DNA from: Rhynchonema sp. JSB1_4 | Taxonomy: Eukaryota; Nematoda; Chromadorea; Monhysterida; Xyalidae | DNA: 64,000 bases | Direction: 5' to 3' | NCBI GenBank assembly: GCA_030248065.1 | Contig: JASAMV010004993.1 | Location: 1-64,000, forward strand | Shown: piece by piece, positions 37,077-48,700 of the stretch | Layout of the letters: every line of letters starts with the position of its first letter | Position numbering within the stretch: the first letter of the stretch is position 1 | Program-made: the position numbers and the translations under genes | The notes under the pieces: model-generated | What the model was told of the DNA's origin: nothing | What the model saw: only the letters and a program-made list of their open reading frames with translations | Databases searched by the model: none

Positions 37077-40000
37077 CTAGCAGCCCATTGCTTCGTGGCA
37101 AAGTTTGTGTTCGCCCCAGTCGAGGTGGTCCATGACGAGTTTGATCAACGCCTGTTCAATCGCCTCCAGCACGGCGATGCACACAGGTGCCATGAAGAGG
37201 AACACTTCGCACACACCGCCGTCGATTTCGAATAGTGCGATTTCGCCAGCCTGGAAATATACGATCGGTGTGGTGAAGGGCAGTGGTTAATAAAAAAATT
37301 TTTTTATTCAAACAAACCCCATTTTTTTAAAGAAAAAAATTTTTTTTTAATTTAAAATTTTTTTTAATTCTAGCCAAAAACTGCTCGAAACGAAAAAAAT
37401 GAGCGCTAAAGCAAAAATAGTGGCATTTTTCTTCATTAACGTGTGGTAAGTGCATATAAAGCACTGACGACACGAAAACAATACTAAACAATGGTCAATG
37501 AGTACCAACAGTAGTCAGGTACACACCCGTACACTTCCCCCACGTGGTGTGGGTGCCTTCGTGTGGCTGTGTGACACTCAAGACGAAAAATTTGGGTGAA
37601 ACTATTGCCTTTTGGTACACGACCAATGCAAATCTATACTACTAAAACAGGAAGGCGTATGTATGTATGTCTGTCTGTCTGTCTGTGGCCCCCTCCCTCG
37701 GAAGGGCGGACGGGCAACTCACGGGAGCTGGACGGGCCGGGGGGGGGGGGGGGCGGGCCCGCCGCCCCGCCGCAGCCCGTCTAAATATGTGACAAACAGT
37801 GTAAATATAGAGTGAATATCACACCGAATCACTGCTTTCGGGTCTGTTGCATGGATAAATGCATGCCCGCCCAGTCACATGCACATGTGTGATCATATGA
37901 GAGGCCGTGTGAGTGTGTGCACTATGTCTAGATGCCACAAAACAACGATTATGGCACCCAATACACCCATGGTAGGGTCAGGTGATGTCAACAGTAGCAA
38001 TTTTTATGCAAAAATAGCACTTTTAGAGCAAAAAATAGAGAAATTTTCGAATTTTGAAATAATAAAAAAAAATTTTTTTTTAACTTTTGGAACGAATTTT
38101 TTTTTTAAATTTTTTTTTAATAAAAAAATTTTTTTTAAAAACCACTGGTGAAGGGTACGATGTCCGGACTCCGGAGTGCTGTTTGGTTCAGGGTTAGGCG
38201 AAAAAAAACGACGGCGTTTTTTCTTAAAAAAACGACGTTTTTTTCAAAAAAAACGCCTGGGTCGTTTTTCGTTTTTTTAACTGAGTTTCCTTGATTTTTC
38301 AGGGAAAGTACCCTGATCATCAAGAAAAATCAATTTTTTGTCCCATTTTTTTCAAAAAATTTTCGACCAATTTTTACTTTGTCGAGATACGTCGATATAC
38401 GGAGTTTGACTTTCAATGATGACCCCGGCCAAAGTTGGTCCCATGATGCGGGTCTGATATGGGATCTTAACAACTCGCTAGAAAAGGCTTTGAACCCGTT
38501 TATTTTGCCTCAGTCGGAACACATAGAATTACTTCATTTAACCAGTGGGCACATCAAATGTACGTGTCTTCGTCCGCTTACGCTGATCCTACCATCCAAC
38601 ATGTTCAGATCTTGTATTCGTGCCCATACTATCGTTGTATAAAAAATTGCATGTATTATTTGCGCGACGGGTCTATTTAGATATGCCTTTTCAAAAACTA
38701 AAATTGGCCCTAAATTAGGGAGCATCCAAACAAACCACTTCGGCCGCTTTGTTTTTGATCAACTTGGCGCCGTCCCTGCAAGCCCAGCACTTGACCTTGT
38801 TAAGGTTGAACAGGTCCCAAATGCTGATCAAGAACTGTACTTGACCGCGTGTCTCTCGCCCAGTGAAAGTGTACTGAATGTGCTGAGCTGAAATCTCATT
38901 GTTGGTCTTATATTATGCAACTGTTAAACCCGAATGGACTCACAATCCAAACTGGTCATTCAAGCCAACAATGTTAGGCTAAGGCCACGCTTAGATATGA
39001 AATCAGATTGCCGCGGAATTTCGTGTACGGCCCTAATAGACGCTACGATATACACGGTGACTTTGTGGCTTAAAAATATCAATCATGTAAACACTACAAA
39101 AATTGGCAAGGTGTCCTTTAAAAATTATTTCTCCTTTTCTGTTTCACTCACCAAAACCACCGCGAGCGATGAGCAGTTTGGGAAGATCTTCTTTGTAGTC
39201 CGGTAAATGGCATTCCAGCTGCGTTGAGGGCTGCCCTTCAACTTGAAATTCAATCTTCGAGAAAGATGCTGAAACTGGTGCGCTTAGCATAGTCACTTCA
39301 AGGCCTGTTAACCCGGGTTGGGCACATCAAAGCGATACAGGCTTTAAATCTAGGTGGTTTTCCATTTTTAGCTCCCCAATTTTTCTGATTTCATGGGAAA
39401 TCCTTTTGCTGGTTACTATGTATGTATGTCGAATGCTATTCATGATACTATAAATATAGTTCCATATATACTGTATACAGTATAGTTGTTCCTAAGAAGC
39501 AATTGCTCAAGTCGATGTGAGTCTTGTGAGCGTGGCTGAGGTTGATTGCGCAATGTTTTTCCTGCACCGATTTACCACAATCGGTGTCGCGGTAAATCGG
39601 TACACATACATAATGTTGTGAAAGTGGATACTGGGGTTGGTTTTCCCAACTTTTGTGAAAAAATCGTGTCGGACTTGCATTGGCATTATCAGCTCAAACG
39701 CAATGAGGCATAACAAGCATACCCGAAAGCATCGGGTAGCACAAAACCAGCCAGGCGACTCGAATCAACATGATGTTCAGTCAACCAGGATGCAAGATCT
39801 TTTGAATTTGCTTGCCAATCGCCAACGCGATAAATAATTGTCCAAGAAGTTGACAGCAATGTTGGAAAGACATATGGAAGACTTGCTATAGAGGTTCCCG
39901 CATACTGTATTTGCACGTCGACAACATGGTAATGTGACCCAGTACATACAGCTTAGTACAGTGACTTTCGCAAACCTTACGGTCATGCAGTTTTTTAATC

Positions 40001-42625
40001 GAGGTTTGACCGACCAAATTTACGGGCGGCTCATTGCGTGGAGTGTGTCGGGCACAAATGCTAATACTTTACTTTGATTTCTCTACTATGTTTTCTAGTT
40101 TAATTACAAGCTTGGAAACTTAAGCTCCAGCTACAAGTTGTCAAAGCCAGCAAACTTTTTGCACTGCAGTTTCGATGAATACAAAATAAATTCGTAAAGA
40201 CGTGTTTTAGAGTTGTAATTTATGCTCGAATGTGATCCAATATACTTCCTGTTTTGGAGCAAATTTTCATTTGATCATGCAAAACTTCGAACTGGAATTT
40301 AGCATCGGAGAAAATGTTCAACCGTATTTCCGTCATCTGTTCAAGCAAATTCAGCCTCAACAAAGCAGACAGCATTATGGCCAAAAAGTTAATTTAAGTG
40401 TATGACCTTTCTGAGAGACTTTCAAGGAATTATTTCAACCGACATTTATTTTCATGATTAATCGAAGGGCTTCTTATTTTTTGGGCAGAAACCCAATATC
40501 TTGCACTGGTCGTGGTAGTGGATTCCGGCCCTGAAATTGTTACAGCAGAAAGTCGGTGCAGAAGTGTCTAATAGCAGGTGGTAGACTAGACTGAATTAGC
40601 GCTGAAAATGCTTTAACAGATCCGAGGTGCAGAAAAGCAGCATATCGTTGTTGCGGTTCAGTAGTAAAACTTGAACGCAAACTGCAAACATGTAGGAATG
40701 AAACCTACTGCCCATACCTACTTGAAATATGTATACAGAGCGCCCAACAACCAACCCATCATAGTAGAGAATGTCGTCAGCGTGCTCGCGCACCAGCGAC
40801 AGGCACCAGATCAGACGACTTTCGAACTCGAATTCTTGTTGTTCGCAAAAGTCGTGCACCATGTCTTCCATCAGATCATCCTGCAACCAGCATTTGGGCA
40901 TCCCAACAATTCCACACGCGCTCAGCACTTTTATTCCGTTCGAATGAACTTTTTCTAACAGTTCCGAAAAGAAATCCGACGTGTTTGGTTGTTGTACAGT
41001 TCCGGGTGCAATTCTAGGCTGAACGTTGAACTCGCGTGCACGCGACTTCCTAGTACTACACATAAGGCAGCACACGCCAGCGCACGCGCAAGTTACTTAG
41101 ACTTTTGCATATATTGCCTCTTGACAGCCTAGCACCTGGTCCCGGTGCTCGGAAATAACAATTTTGAGATTTTAATCCTAAAGTGTGTATCTTGGGCCGG
41201 TGTAATAGTATGTATGCAGCCCGAAATTTCGAAAATCCTATTTCCCTTGAAAAAAATCCGGGTTAAATGTCCCAGAAAAGTCCATTTTTGTGATACACCG
41301 GGTGCGCATCCAAAAAGCATTCATTACTGGTGGTTTGACAGGAGTTTGGCACATCTGAATACAGTTTTAGAAAGCTGGCAAAACGCGCTTTCGAATAGGC
41401 TACCGTACTTTTCTGTAACTTTCCAGGCGGTTTGTACACACTAGATTTTGAATTAACATTGTACCGATGCGAAATACCAAGCGCCGCAGGCGATTTTTTG
41501 AGAAAAAACAAGCAGAAACATGCATAAAAACATGCATTTCACAACAAAAAAGGGGGAAAATAATAAAAAAAAGTTGTGAAATAATAAAAAAAGTTAACTA
41601 ACTTTTCTAATCTTTAAAAACCAAAAAAGTGGCGAACTTTTTTAAAAAAAAATTTTTTTTAGAAAAATTTTTTTACTTTTTTTAACCCAACCCTGCTTAA
41701 GGGTCACTGTTCACGTTCTGGGACGAGCGAAAAAATAAAGCCGGGGCGGGCTAACCAATGAATAGTGCGCGTAGTTTTCAGTGATTTGCTTGGCGATTGT
41801 CAAACACATTTCACACAGCTCACCTTCCTGGACTTTGTTGGTGGCTTCGATAACACGACCGCCCCTTTTACCTGCGCACAAAATATATTGTGATCTTCAC
41901 GTACGATGGGCGCCCGGTCAACTGGGGCCCGATTAGAGGCGCACTTTGAGAGTTGGGCTTATGCGTAGGCACACACTTATTAGGCTAAGGCTTACACAAA
42001 GTGCGTTGATAGAGCTGAGTGCAGCTCAAGCTACATAAGCCTAACCGAGAAGGTGAACCATTTGTTAAAGGTAAAAGGTGAAGGCATTCCGCAGAATTGA
42101 GGCTCCACCGGATGGAAGGCTGGGTTGACCCACGACACCACTTTGATGTTGCTCCGTCCGCTGGGGGTTGATCCCCGAACGAACCAGGTCAAACACTGTT
42201 AACATGCCAGATCGGACGGGGTACATACGAGTAAACGCGGTGTGGGGGTCGTTAATCTGTTCGTGCCCCACTTGACCGGGCCCTAATGGCCGGGCCTCAA
42301 TTGCAGGGGAACAAAAATAAGAGCGTGCTGCAGCTGTTTTCGCTTATATTGAACGCAGGTTTTTGCTCAAAAGCAACGCAATTTTGTAAGACGGTTACTC
42401 ATGTTTAGGGGTGGTTTAAAAAAGTTTTCGAACTGATACGCGCTTCGCAGGTCAAGTTCAGGGCCGCTGTGCGTTTCAAAGTACATGCCAATCCGACTAA
42501 AGTTTGAATGAAAGAGCGAAAAGAGGCGTCAGAATATAGGCAATACCTCCGAGTGTTGAAACTTCATTGACGCGAAAGCCCAAAATCATCAGCAACAAAA
42601 CTGGCTTTGTGATTCGATGGTGCAT
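37077..42625 (-). CDS. small secreted saposin-B-like protein, complete
   Basis: Exons 42547-42625 (ATG; MHHRITKPVLLLMILGF signal peptide), 41756-41871 and 37077-37250 (stop), phases 1 and 0 matching, 122 aa. Joined exons give the six-Cys saposin pattern: C-x2-C (GELCEMCLTIAKQI), 29 residues, C (GGVC), 9 residues, C (APVC), 26 residues, C (HKLC), 5 residues, C (MGC). This matches the saposin fold, known for binding or disturbing lipid membranes and for activating lipid hydrolases. Secretion is inferred from the signal peptide. The second intron is 4.5 kb, holds two hAT-like MITEs next to the last exon, and also contains two further minus-strand exon sets (38715-39268 and 40458-41063). Confidence 0.85.
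37281..38147. mobile_element. hAT-like MITE, CAGTGGTTAA family, copy 1
   Basis: CAGTGGTTAATAAAAAAA start, inverse end (AACCACTG), exact 8-bp duplication GTGAAGGG (37273-37280, 38148-38155). Includes a G-run at 37738-37753. Copy 2 is at 62100-62994. Confidence 0.93.
38189..38543. mobile_element. hAT-like MITE, CAGGGCTGGG family, truncated inverted copy
   Basis: Begins CAGGGTTAGGCG and follows the reverse of 51696-52197 as far as ACTTCATTTAACC, then diverges. Confidence 0.75.
38715..39268 (-). CDS. unrecognised gene Y, last two exons
   Basis: Exons 39152-39268 and 38715-38887, phase 1 matching, canonical donor GTGAGT and acceptor TTTCAG, ending in a stop. Reads KIEFQVEGQPSTQLECHLPD, LPKLLIARGGF then IQYTFTGRETRGQVQFLISI and NLNKVKCWACRDGAKL. 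Splice signals and composition are those of real exons, but I do not recognise the family. Upstream exons were not found. One possibility is continuation from the exon at 40722-41063 through an alternative acceptor before KIEFQ... (GAAG/ATTGAA, phase 0). Confidence 0.55.
39269..40457. other. intronic spacer
   Basis: No exon recognised. A short mirrored segment near 39565-39605 (ACCGATTTAC / TAAATCGGT) is the only structure seen. Confidence 0.4.
40458..41063 (-). CDS. unrecognised gene X, two exons
   Basis: Minus-strand frame from 41063 (ATG) or from an acceptor nearby: SDFFSELLEKVHSNGIKVLS, GMPKCWLQDDLMEDMVHDFC, FESRLIWCLSLVREHADDIL. A good donor (CAA/GTAGGT) is at 40722 and a weaker one at 40618. 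The latter joins in phase to 40458-40530 (GIHYHDQCKILGFCPKNK then stop). CxxxxxC near the end recalls the last cysteines of saposins, but the rest does not give a saposin pattern. Function unknown. Confidence 0.5.
41430..41695. mobile_element. fragment of hAT-like MITE (GTTGGAT family)
   Basis: Ends CCCAACCCTG at 41695 and contains the inner block CGCCGCAGGCGATTTTTTGA shared with 51448-52709 and 56146-56715; left end not clear. Confidence 0.55.
41910..42295. repeat. inverted repeat with GCCCGGTCAA arms
   Basis: GCCCGGTCAACTGGGGCCCG at about 41911 is mirrored near 42273-42293. Probably a MITE; no target duplication assigned. Confidence 0.5.
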
Positions 42626-42853
42626 CGTGGATTTTTTGTGAAGCTGAAATTGATCAAGTTCTGTTCAAATATAATTGCCTTAAATGCGAATCAAGTGTGC
42701 CACTTTACGACACGTTTTACACCGCAGCACATTGTTATGGGTACTGTAGATATCAGTGATTTGTGATTGATCGACCGATGACAGTATTTCTCGCCATAAA
42801 TATTGTGCGTGTGCGATGTGGCAACATATGTAAATATACGGTAAGTACCGTAA

Positions 42854-43261
42854 GGGCGAACTTAGGTTGAACACGGAAACCGGAACACGGAAATAATTTA
42901 CATACAAACCAGTTTCGTGGATTTCCGTGGCACGGAAATATTTCCGGTTTCCGTGTTCCGTGTTTTTTTTATTTTCACGGAACACGGAAATATTTCCGTG
43001 TGAATAGTTGTTGCTGTTTGCGTCAACGCGCGGGCTTTTGACGTCAGCACGCTGGCTTTTGTCATCATCACTGCAAAAGCATCGTTTGCGTGCCTGAATC
43101 ATTGCCGTGTTCCGTGGCACGGAAATATTTCCGTGTTCCGTGATTCTCCAAAACATTCACAGAACACGGAAATATTTCCGTGTTCAGTGATTCTACAAAA
43201 TATTCACGGAACACGGAAATATTTCCGTGTTCCGGTTTCCGTGTTCAACCTAAGTCCGCCC
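42854..43261. mobile_element. PIF/Harbinger-like MITE, GGGCGAACTTAGG family, copy 2
   Basis: GGGCGAACTTAGGTTGAACA and its inverse, TAA on both sides (42851-42853, 43262-43264). Inner palindromes as in 18146-18584 with one unit fewer. Confidence 0.9.
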
Positions 43262-43264
43262 TAA

Positions 43265-43785
43265 GTGCCACGCATCTTTTGCCCACACAGCGCAGGCAAA
43301 CGTACTCACGTTAGAGACACATCAACATTTTGGTTGGCATTCACGAATAATTCTTCGGAGCATGGTTCTTTGATGATTTGCAGCCCCACGTCTGGAGAAA
43401 ATGATGCTGTACAAGTTCTGCGCTGCTGGTATTGCGATACTTCAAAATCCGAACGTTTTATAAAAAGTTTCAACAAACAATGTCGGAATATAAAACACCG
43501 TAATTAGACTCCCAAAAAGTCCAAACTGCTCTGAACGGAGTCAGTCGCTGGTCAATCAAATGGAAGATGAAATTGAATGTTGTGAAACTTCCTGGTTTGT
43601 GCTGGGAACCTGTGAAAAATCTCTTGAAGAACCGAAATTATCCCTAAACGGTGGTTGTCTCTAATACCACATCAGAGACAATCATTATGAAATTGAGCCA
43701 AAAATACAACAACTAAAGTACAGTATATGTGGGAGAGATCGGAGAGAGATTGCAGCTACTCAAAGCTCCGAACTGTAGATATATA
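43265..43785. other. spacer without recognised features
   Basis: No supported exon or repeat. Confidence 0.4.
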
Positions 43786-44059
43786 TTGGTCGCACAATGA
43801 CCATAAAAGAATTTGTCAAATCAATCCTGATTTTCACGTTCAGTCACTCTTAACCACTGTGCTATTTGTGATTCTCACAAAACATTTTCAGCTGAAAATA
43901 ATCTGGCAGATCAACCACGTTGCTGCAAGTCTAAAACATTCTCTTTACTGCATACTTTGTGTGCGATCACGCAACGCAACGTCACTGCCCCGTCACTTTC
44001 CCTCTTTACGATTCAGGAAGAGAATTTGACCAATTCTTATAAAGTCATTGTGCGACCAA
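43786..44059. mobile_element. TA-flanked MITE (TTGGTCGCAC), copy 2
   Basis: TTGGTCGCACAATGACCATA and inverse (AAAGTCATTGTGCGACCAA), TA on both sides (43784-43785, 44060-44061). Confidence 0.82.
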
Positions 44060-44062
44060 TAC

Positions 44063-45480
44063 CAATTATGTGCGCCCTGTCAGTGACTACGCATCAGCAA
44101 TCTATATGAACACTGTGCTTCCGAAACCAACGTTGAAAAAACTGAAATCCTACGAAGAAAATGTGCCAGAATAATAACAGGATGCACAGCAAGTGCACCT
44201 AACGATGTTCTGTTACTTGAAGCAAACCTGATACCAATGAAATATCGTGCACAGCAATCGGCATCCCAGCAAGTAATCTTTACGATTCCACAGCCATCCC
44301 TAGCATGACCCTCTCCAAACATTACATACCCGAAATACCCATCAAAGACTAAGAAGAGACCGAGGGTGGAGAAACATTGTCGATGAAGTGTTCACCGAAT
44401 CAACTTTAAATCAACGAGACCATTATCAAAAATGCCAGTATAGGCCTTACCCAACTTGGATACAAACTCCACACATTGAATACTACACTGACATCCCCCA
44501 AATACCCAATCCGCCTTCCTCCGACCCCACAAGGGCGAAGAACATCGCCCTTTGCTTTGTTGCTGGACACCCGGACAAAACATCCAAACATAACCCTCTA
44601 TACGGATGGTAGTTGAGGCCTAAACGGAGCCGGTGCTGGCGTCAATTGGGCCCAACGAAACAAAGGAATATAAAACATCTGCTGACGCATAAAGCGTCTG
44701 CGTACACCTCTGAGCTAACAGCCTTCCAAAAAGCTGTAGATGTTCTGCCCGATATGAGTGATCAGATACCATCCGAAGCGACGATCCACTTTTACCTTGA
44801 CTGCAGAGCCCTCATTGAAACATTAAAAACCGGATTCGATAACCCCACGGATACCTTAACCGAAACAGTAACTAAGAATTTATACCGACTTGCCATACTA
44901 CGCCAAAAATATAATTGTCGCTTGGATTCCGGCACATGTTGGAATTAAGGGAAACGAAGAAGCAGACAAGCTGGCCAAATCTGCCACATCATTTAACCAC
45001 ACTGTAATTCCAATGACCTACAACTGTGCCAGAAATGCAATCAAAAACACCATCAAAAAGAAATGGGAAAAAGGCCGGAAACACAAATATGAAAACTCAT
45101 TACATTTCAAGATCACTAACGGGATCCACTGAACAAGAAAGTGATAAGCAAATTACGAAGAAACGTCCAAGTCACTGCACAACAACTGCGCACAGGACAC
45201 TGTCCATTATTGGTTAGCTATCGCTATAGAATAGGTCAAAAACCCAACGACGAATGTGCTCACCGTAGCATGCACGCTACTGAGGGTGTCATTCCCTTTC
45301 TGTCACGCTGCCCGGCCTACGCCACTCTCAGGGATCAAATGTGGGGTAGAGGTGGTGGCCCGCTGACCTTGAGTGGAGTGTTTGCTGATGTGACCAAGCT
45401 GTGTACCTTCTTGCATAATTCGGAAATAATCCTACAAAACGCTGTGGGCCTCGTGAAACATCACAAAACAACTTTTCGCA
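44063..45480 (+). pseudogene. LINE (non-LTR retrotransposon) remnant: RT C-terminus, RNase H, zinc-knuckle-like end
   Basis: In shifting frames: VSDYASAIYMNTVLPKPTLK then ARIITGCTASAPNDVLLLEA (C-terminal part of a LINE reverse transcriptase), LYTDGS followed by a stop (RNase H start), SAYTSELTAFQKAVDVL, FYLDCRALIETL, WIPAHVGIKGNEEADKLAKS (RNase H signature) and a final ECAHR...H...C segment (SRCPAYATLRDQMWG). At least four frame breaks or stops; dead copy. RNase H points to an RNase-H-bearing LINE clade rather than a specific one. Confidence 0.9.
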
Positions 45481-45711
45481 AATCCAATTCCAAAATTTAG
45501 TTTTCCTGTCTCTATTCTCCATTTCACGAAAAATGGGCAATAACAAACGAAATCAAGACAAAGTCACGCATCTTACAACAATGGTTACCGACCGACTGAA
45601 ATGACGGTGTTACTCACCACACAATATTCACATGTGAGATGATACATTTCCAGCGAAACCAGAGTCGAGCTAGTACAAATCCATGATGTCTTCCAACGTG
45701 TCCTGCTTTGT

Positions 45712-48700
45712 TCAATCACCGCCAATCGGTTTGGCCATAATTTTTTCAATCCAGCCCACGAGTGTCCACACTCTAGCCACCACAATTACCTTCCCGGCCA
45801 ACGGAGAATTTTTGGCGCAGGATTTCATCATGACCCCATACAATGTAAAGTACTTGTCTTTGAAAAATTCTTTTTTCGCACAGACGAATGGACCGCCAGA
45901 ATCGCCCTGAAACAACAACTGAATTATCAATGGAATTTAAACCAGGGCTTTTCTTGCTGCGCGTTGCACTGGTCCAGAACCATCACAAAATTAGCGTCAA
46001 ACATGTTCGAAACATATGAGTGTTTGTTCAGATGGTCATGGTGCAACGAACCTTGTTATGAAAATTTTAATTCATGTTATTGAATAAACAGTAGTTTCAG
46101 TTGAGCGGTTTCAGGCTTGCTAGTACTTACGTGCTGAAGTTTGCCACCATGGAGTACTTTTAAGCATAAGAGTCTGTGGTCGCTCCTTTCGGCTGCATCC
46201 ATCACATAAGCATCAAAGCACACTTGCTTGTCAACGACTCTTGCCTTAACTTGTCGAACATGCGCTGAAACGAGGCAAAAATCACGGTACAAAAAGGAAA
46301 ACATAATAATGGGTGATATTTTCGAAACGGTGTAAAGGTCAGTTGTCTGTAAAGGTCGGTGGAAAGCTCGGTCGACAGCTCAGTGTGATAGACCTCGGTG
46401 TAAACTTGAAACATTCCACGTTAATAACAGGCAATGTTTCACGTTTACACCGAGCTACGCCGACCGAGCTTTCGACCGAACTTTACACCGACCTTTACGC
46501 CCAACTGAGCTTTATCCACCCAATGTGGAAAGTTTTGCCTTTGTCGTGCAGACTGTACAGATCTGCGTGCGCAGGGGTTGGGCAAAAAAATTGAAACAAA
46601 TTTTTAAAACAAAAGTTTTTGAAAAAACTTTTTTAATTTTTTCGGTGGAACAAAATGTTCTAAAACGTCCAAAAATGGCTTTTTGGGGGGTTAGTTTTTG
46701 TCATTTTTTCTCAAGGGTCGATAAATTTTCTTCACAAAATCACCTTTGGGGCATGTATTTGGTACCTAAGATACGCCAAATGATGTTATTATACCTTCGC
46801 GTGATACATGGGACACAGTGTGCCTGTACCTACATGGTACTTCGATGTCATACCCCATCAGGTCGGTCATATACGACTGATTCAGTATTTCCCGGCCAGT
46901 ATTTCTGCAGCTTATATTGTCAATTCTGTGTGGTTTATGAGTTGAGTGAATCTTGCTTATTCGGCCACAAACTGTTGTGTCCGATACCACAGAGCAGCAA
47001 TCATCGGTCCATATCAAGCACAGACTGTTGGATCGCACCTACATGACGTAAACACCCTTCATAAGTGATGCAACCAAAGTCACAAAAGTGACTTGTCAAT
47101 TAAAGTTGCATTTTTTCGGGTTTTTGCGCGTTTTTTATTTATAAAAGCCTGAGCCTATAAATGGGTCGAGGTTTAATATTGAAGGTTCTGGTGCTTATTG
47201 CACGCATAACGTGTTTCCGCACGGAGCCATCTTCAGGGACGAAGCGCACTGATCAGCAGCCCCGAGAACGCCAAAATGTCCCATCATGTAGGTCGTTGGA
47301 AACATTAGGTGCTGCCAGTGATCGCTTTATAATGCATTGCGCGGTTTGCTGGTGGTTCTGTTGCACTGGCACAACGCAAAGTTCATTCAATGATTGTGGT
47401 GCTTGTTTCACGTATAACGCGTTGACCTACCGAAGTTTTCCACGTAAGGCCCCTGGAGCTCTGTGCAGAAATTGAGAGGTCCAAGTAGAAACGTTTCAAC
47501 TTATGGCCCTCGGGGACTTCAAGCGGAATACTGGGTGTTTACAGGAATGTTAGTAGGGACACTTTGGGAAAGCATTTGGACATTCTGATCCCATATTTGA
47601 ACCTGATTTTGAGGTTGACATTTGGTAAAACAACGGTAACACAACAAAAAAATGCGATATTTCGGTCCTTGATAGTTTGATACACTAATTTGAGCTATAT
47701 TTTGGCCAGTTTACTGATGGATGAAGAATCGATGGTCCAGAAAAGATAAATCCAATTGGAGCCCCGTGGCTCTAAGTGGAAAATGTTCCACCTGGAGCTC
47801 CGAGAGCTTTAAGCTGAAAGCTCCGGTGCGCATATGTAAGTGGTTTGGGACATTTTGGTGTTTTAAAGTGACTCTACAATTGAATGTTGACCTCGTTTGT
47901 TTGCAGCCATTTTTTCAGAAAATGAAGGCAAGGTATCAGAAACACAGACTAAGGGAATGGATTTTCAACTCGTTGCTTTGTGATGTTTCGCGGAGCCCAC
48001 ATATTTTCACAGGCAGGAGGAGAAAAAATGAAAAAAGTTTGAGGCGAGCCTGTGCGAGACACAAGGTAATCCAATCTAAGATATTTTCAGCTTGCCAGCT
48101 GAAACATTGCTGTGTCGTCGCTGTGCCGCGGCTGTGTGTTGTCGTTGTGTGTGCGCTGTGGCATGGCTGCCTTGCGCATGTTGTGGTAAACATTGTGTGA
48201 GCTGTGTTGGGTTTTGAAAAGCAAAAAGCACATCCTGAACACAGGAAAATTAGACGATTTTTATTTGCAATTGACAATTTATTTCATTCACCACAGATGC
48301 CTAAAATTATACAGGAGTAAAAGGGTGCTTCAAAAAGGCTTGATTTTTTGGAGTGTTTCGTTTATCATTTGTCACACCTGGCGTTTGTACAATGCTTTAT
48401 ACCTCGTTTAAAGGGCTCGGGACACAACCGAAGGAAGGGCAGCAGAGCGCAGTGTTATACATCGTTGGAAAGCACTGTGACAGTATATGTCACGCACCAA
48501 TGTTAGGCTCCTTAGAGATTCCCTATCTCTTGGTAGAGCGACTTTTCGTTCCAGAAAAAAGTGAATTTTTTCACAACTGAAACGACCGGTGCAGAAACCC
48601 TAAATGAGTTGAAAGTCAAGTAACACGTGGATAGGATTACAACAGCTTCTGGCAACTTATCATGAGAACTTCAGTCGCTCAAAGCATTGCTTCACTCGGT

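Noticed and set aside
42065..42271. Minus-strand frame with GHEQINDPHTAF, looked protein-like
   Set aside because: It lies between mirrored GCCCGGTCAA arms and has no splice partner; probably repeat sequence.
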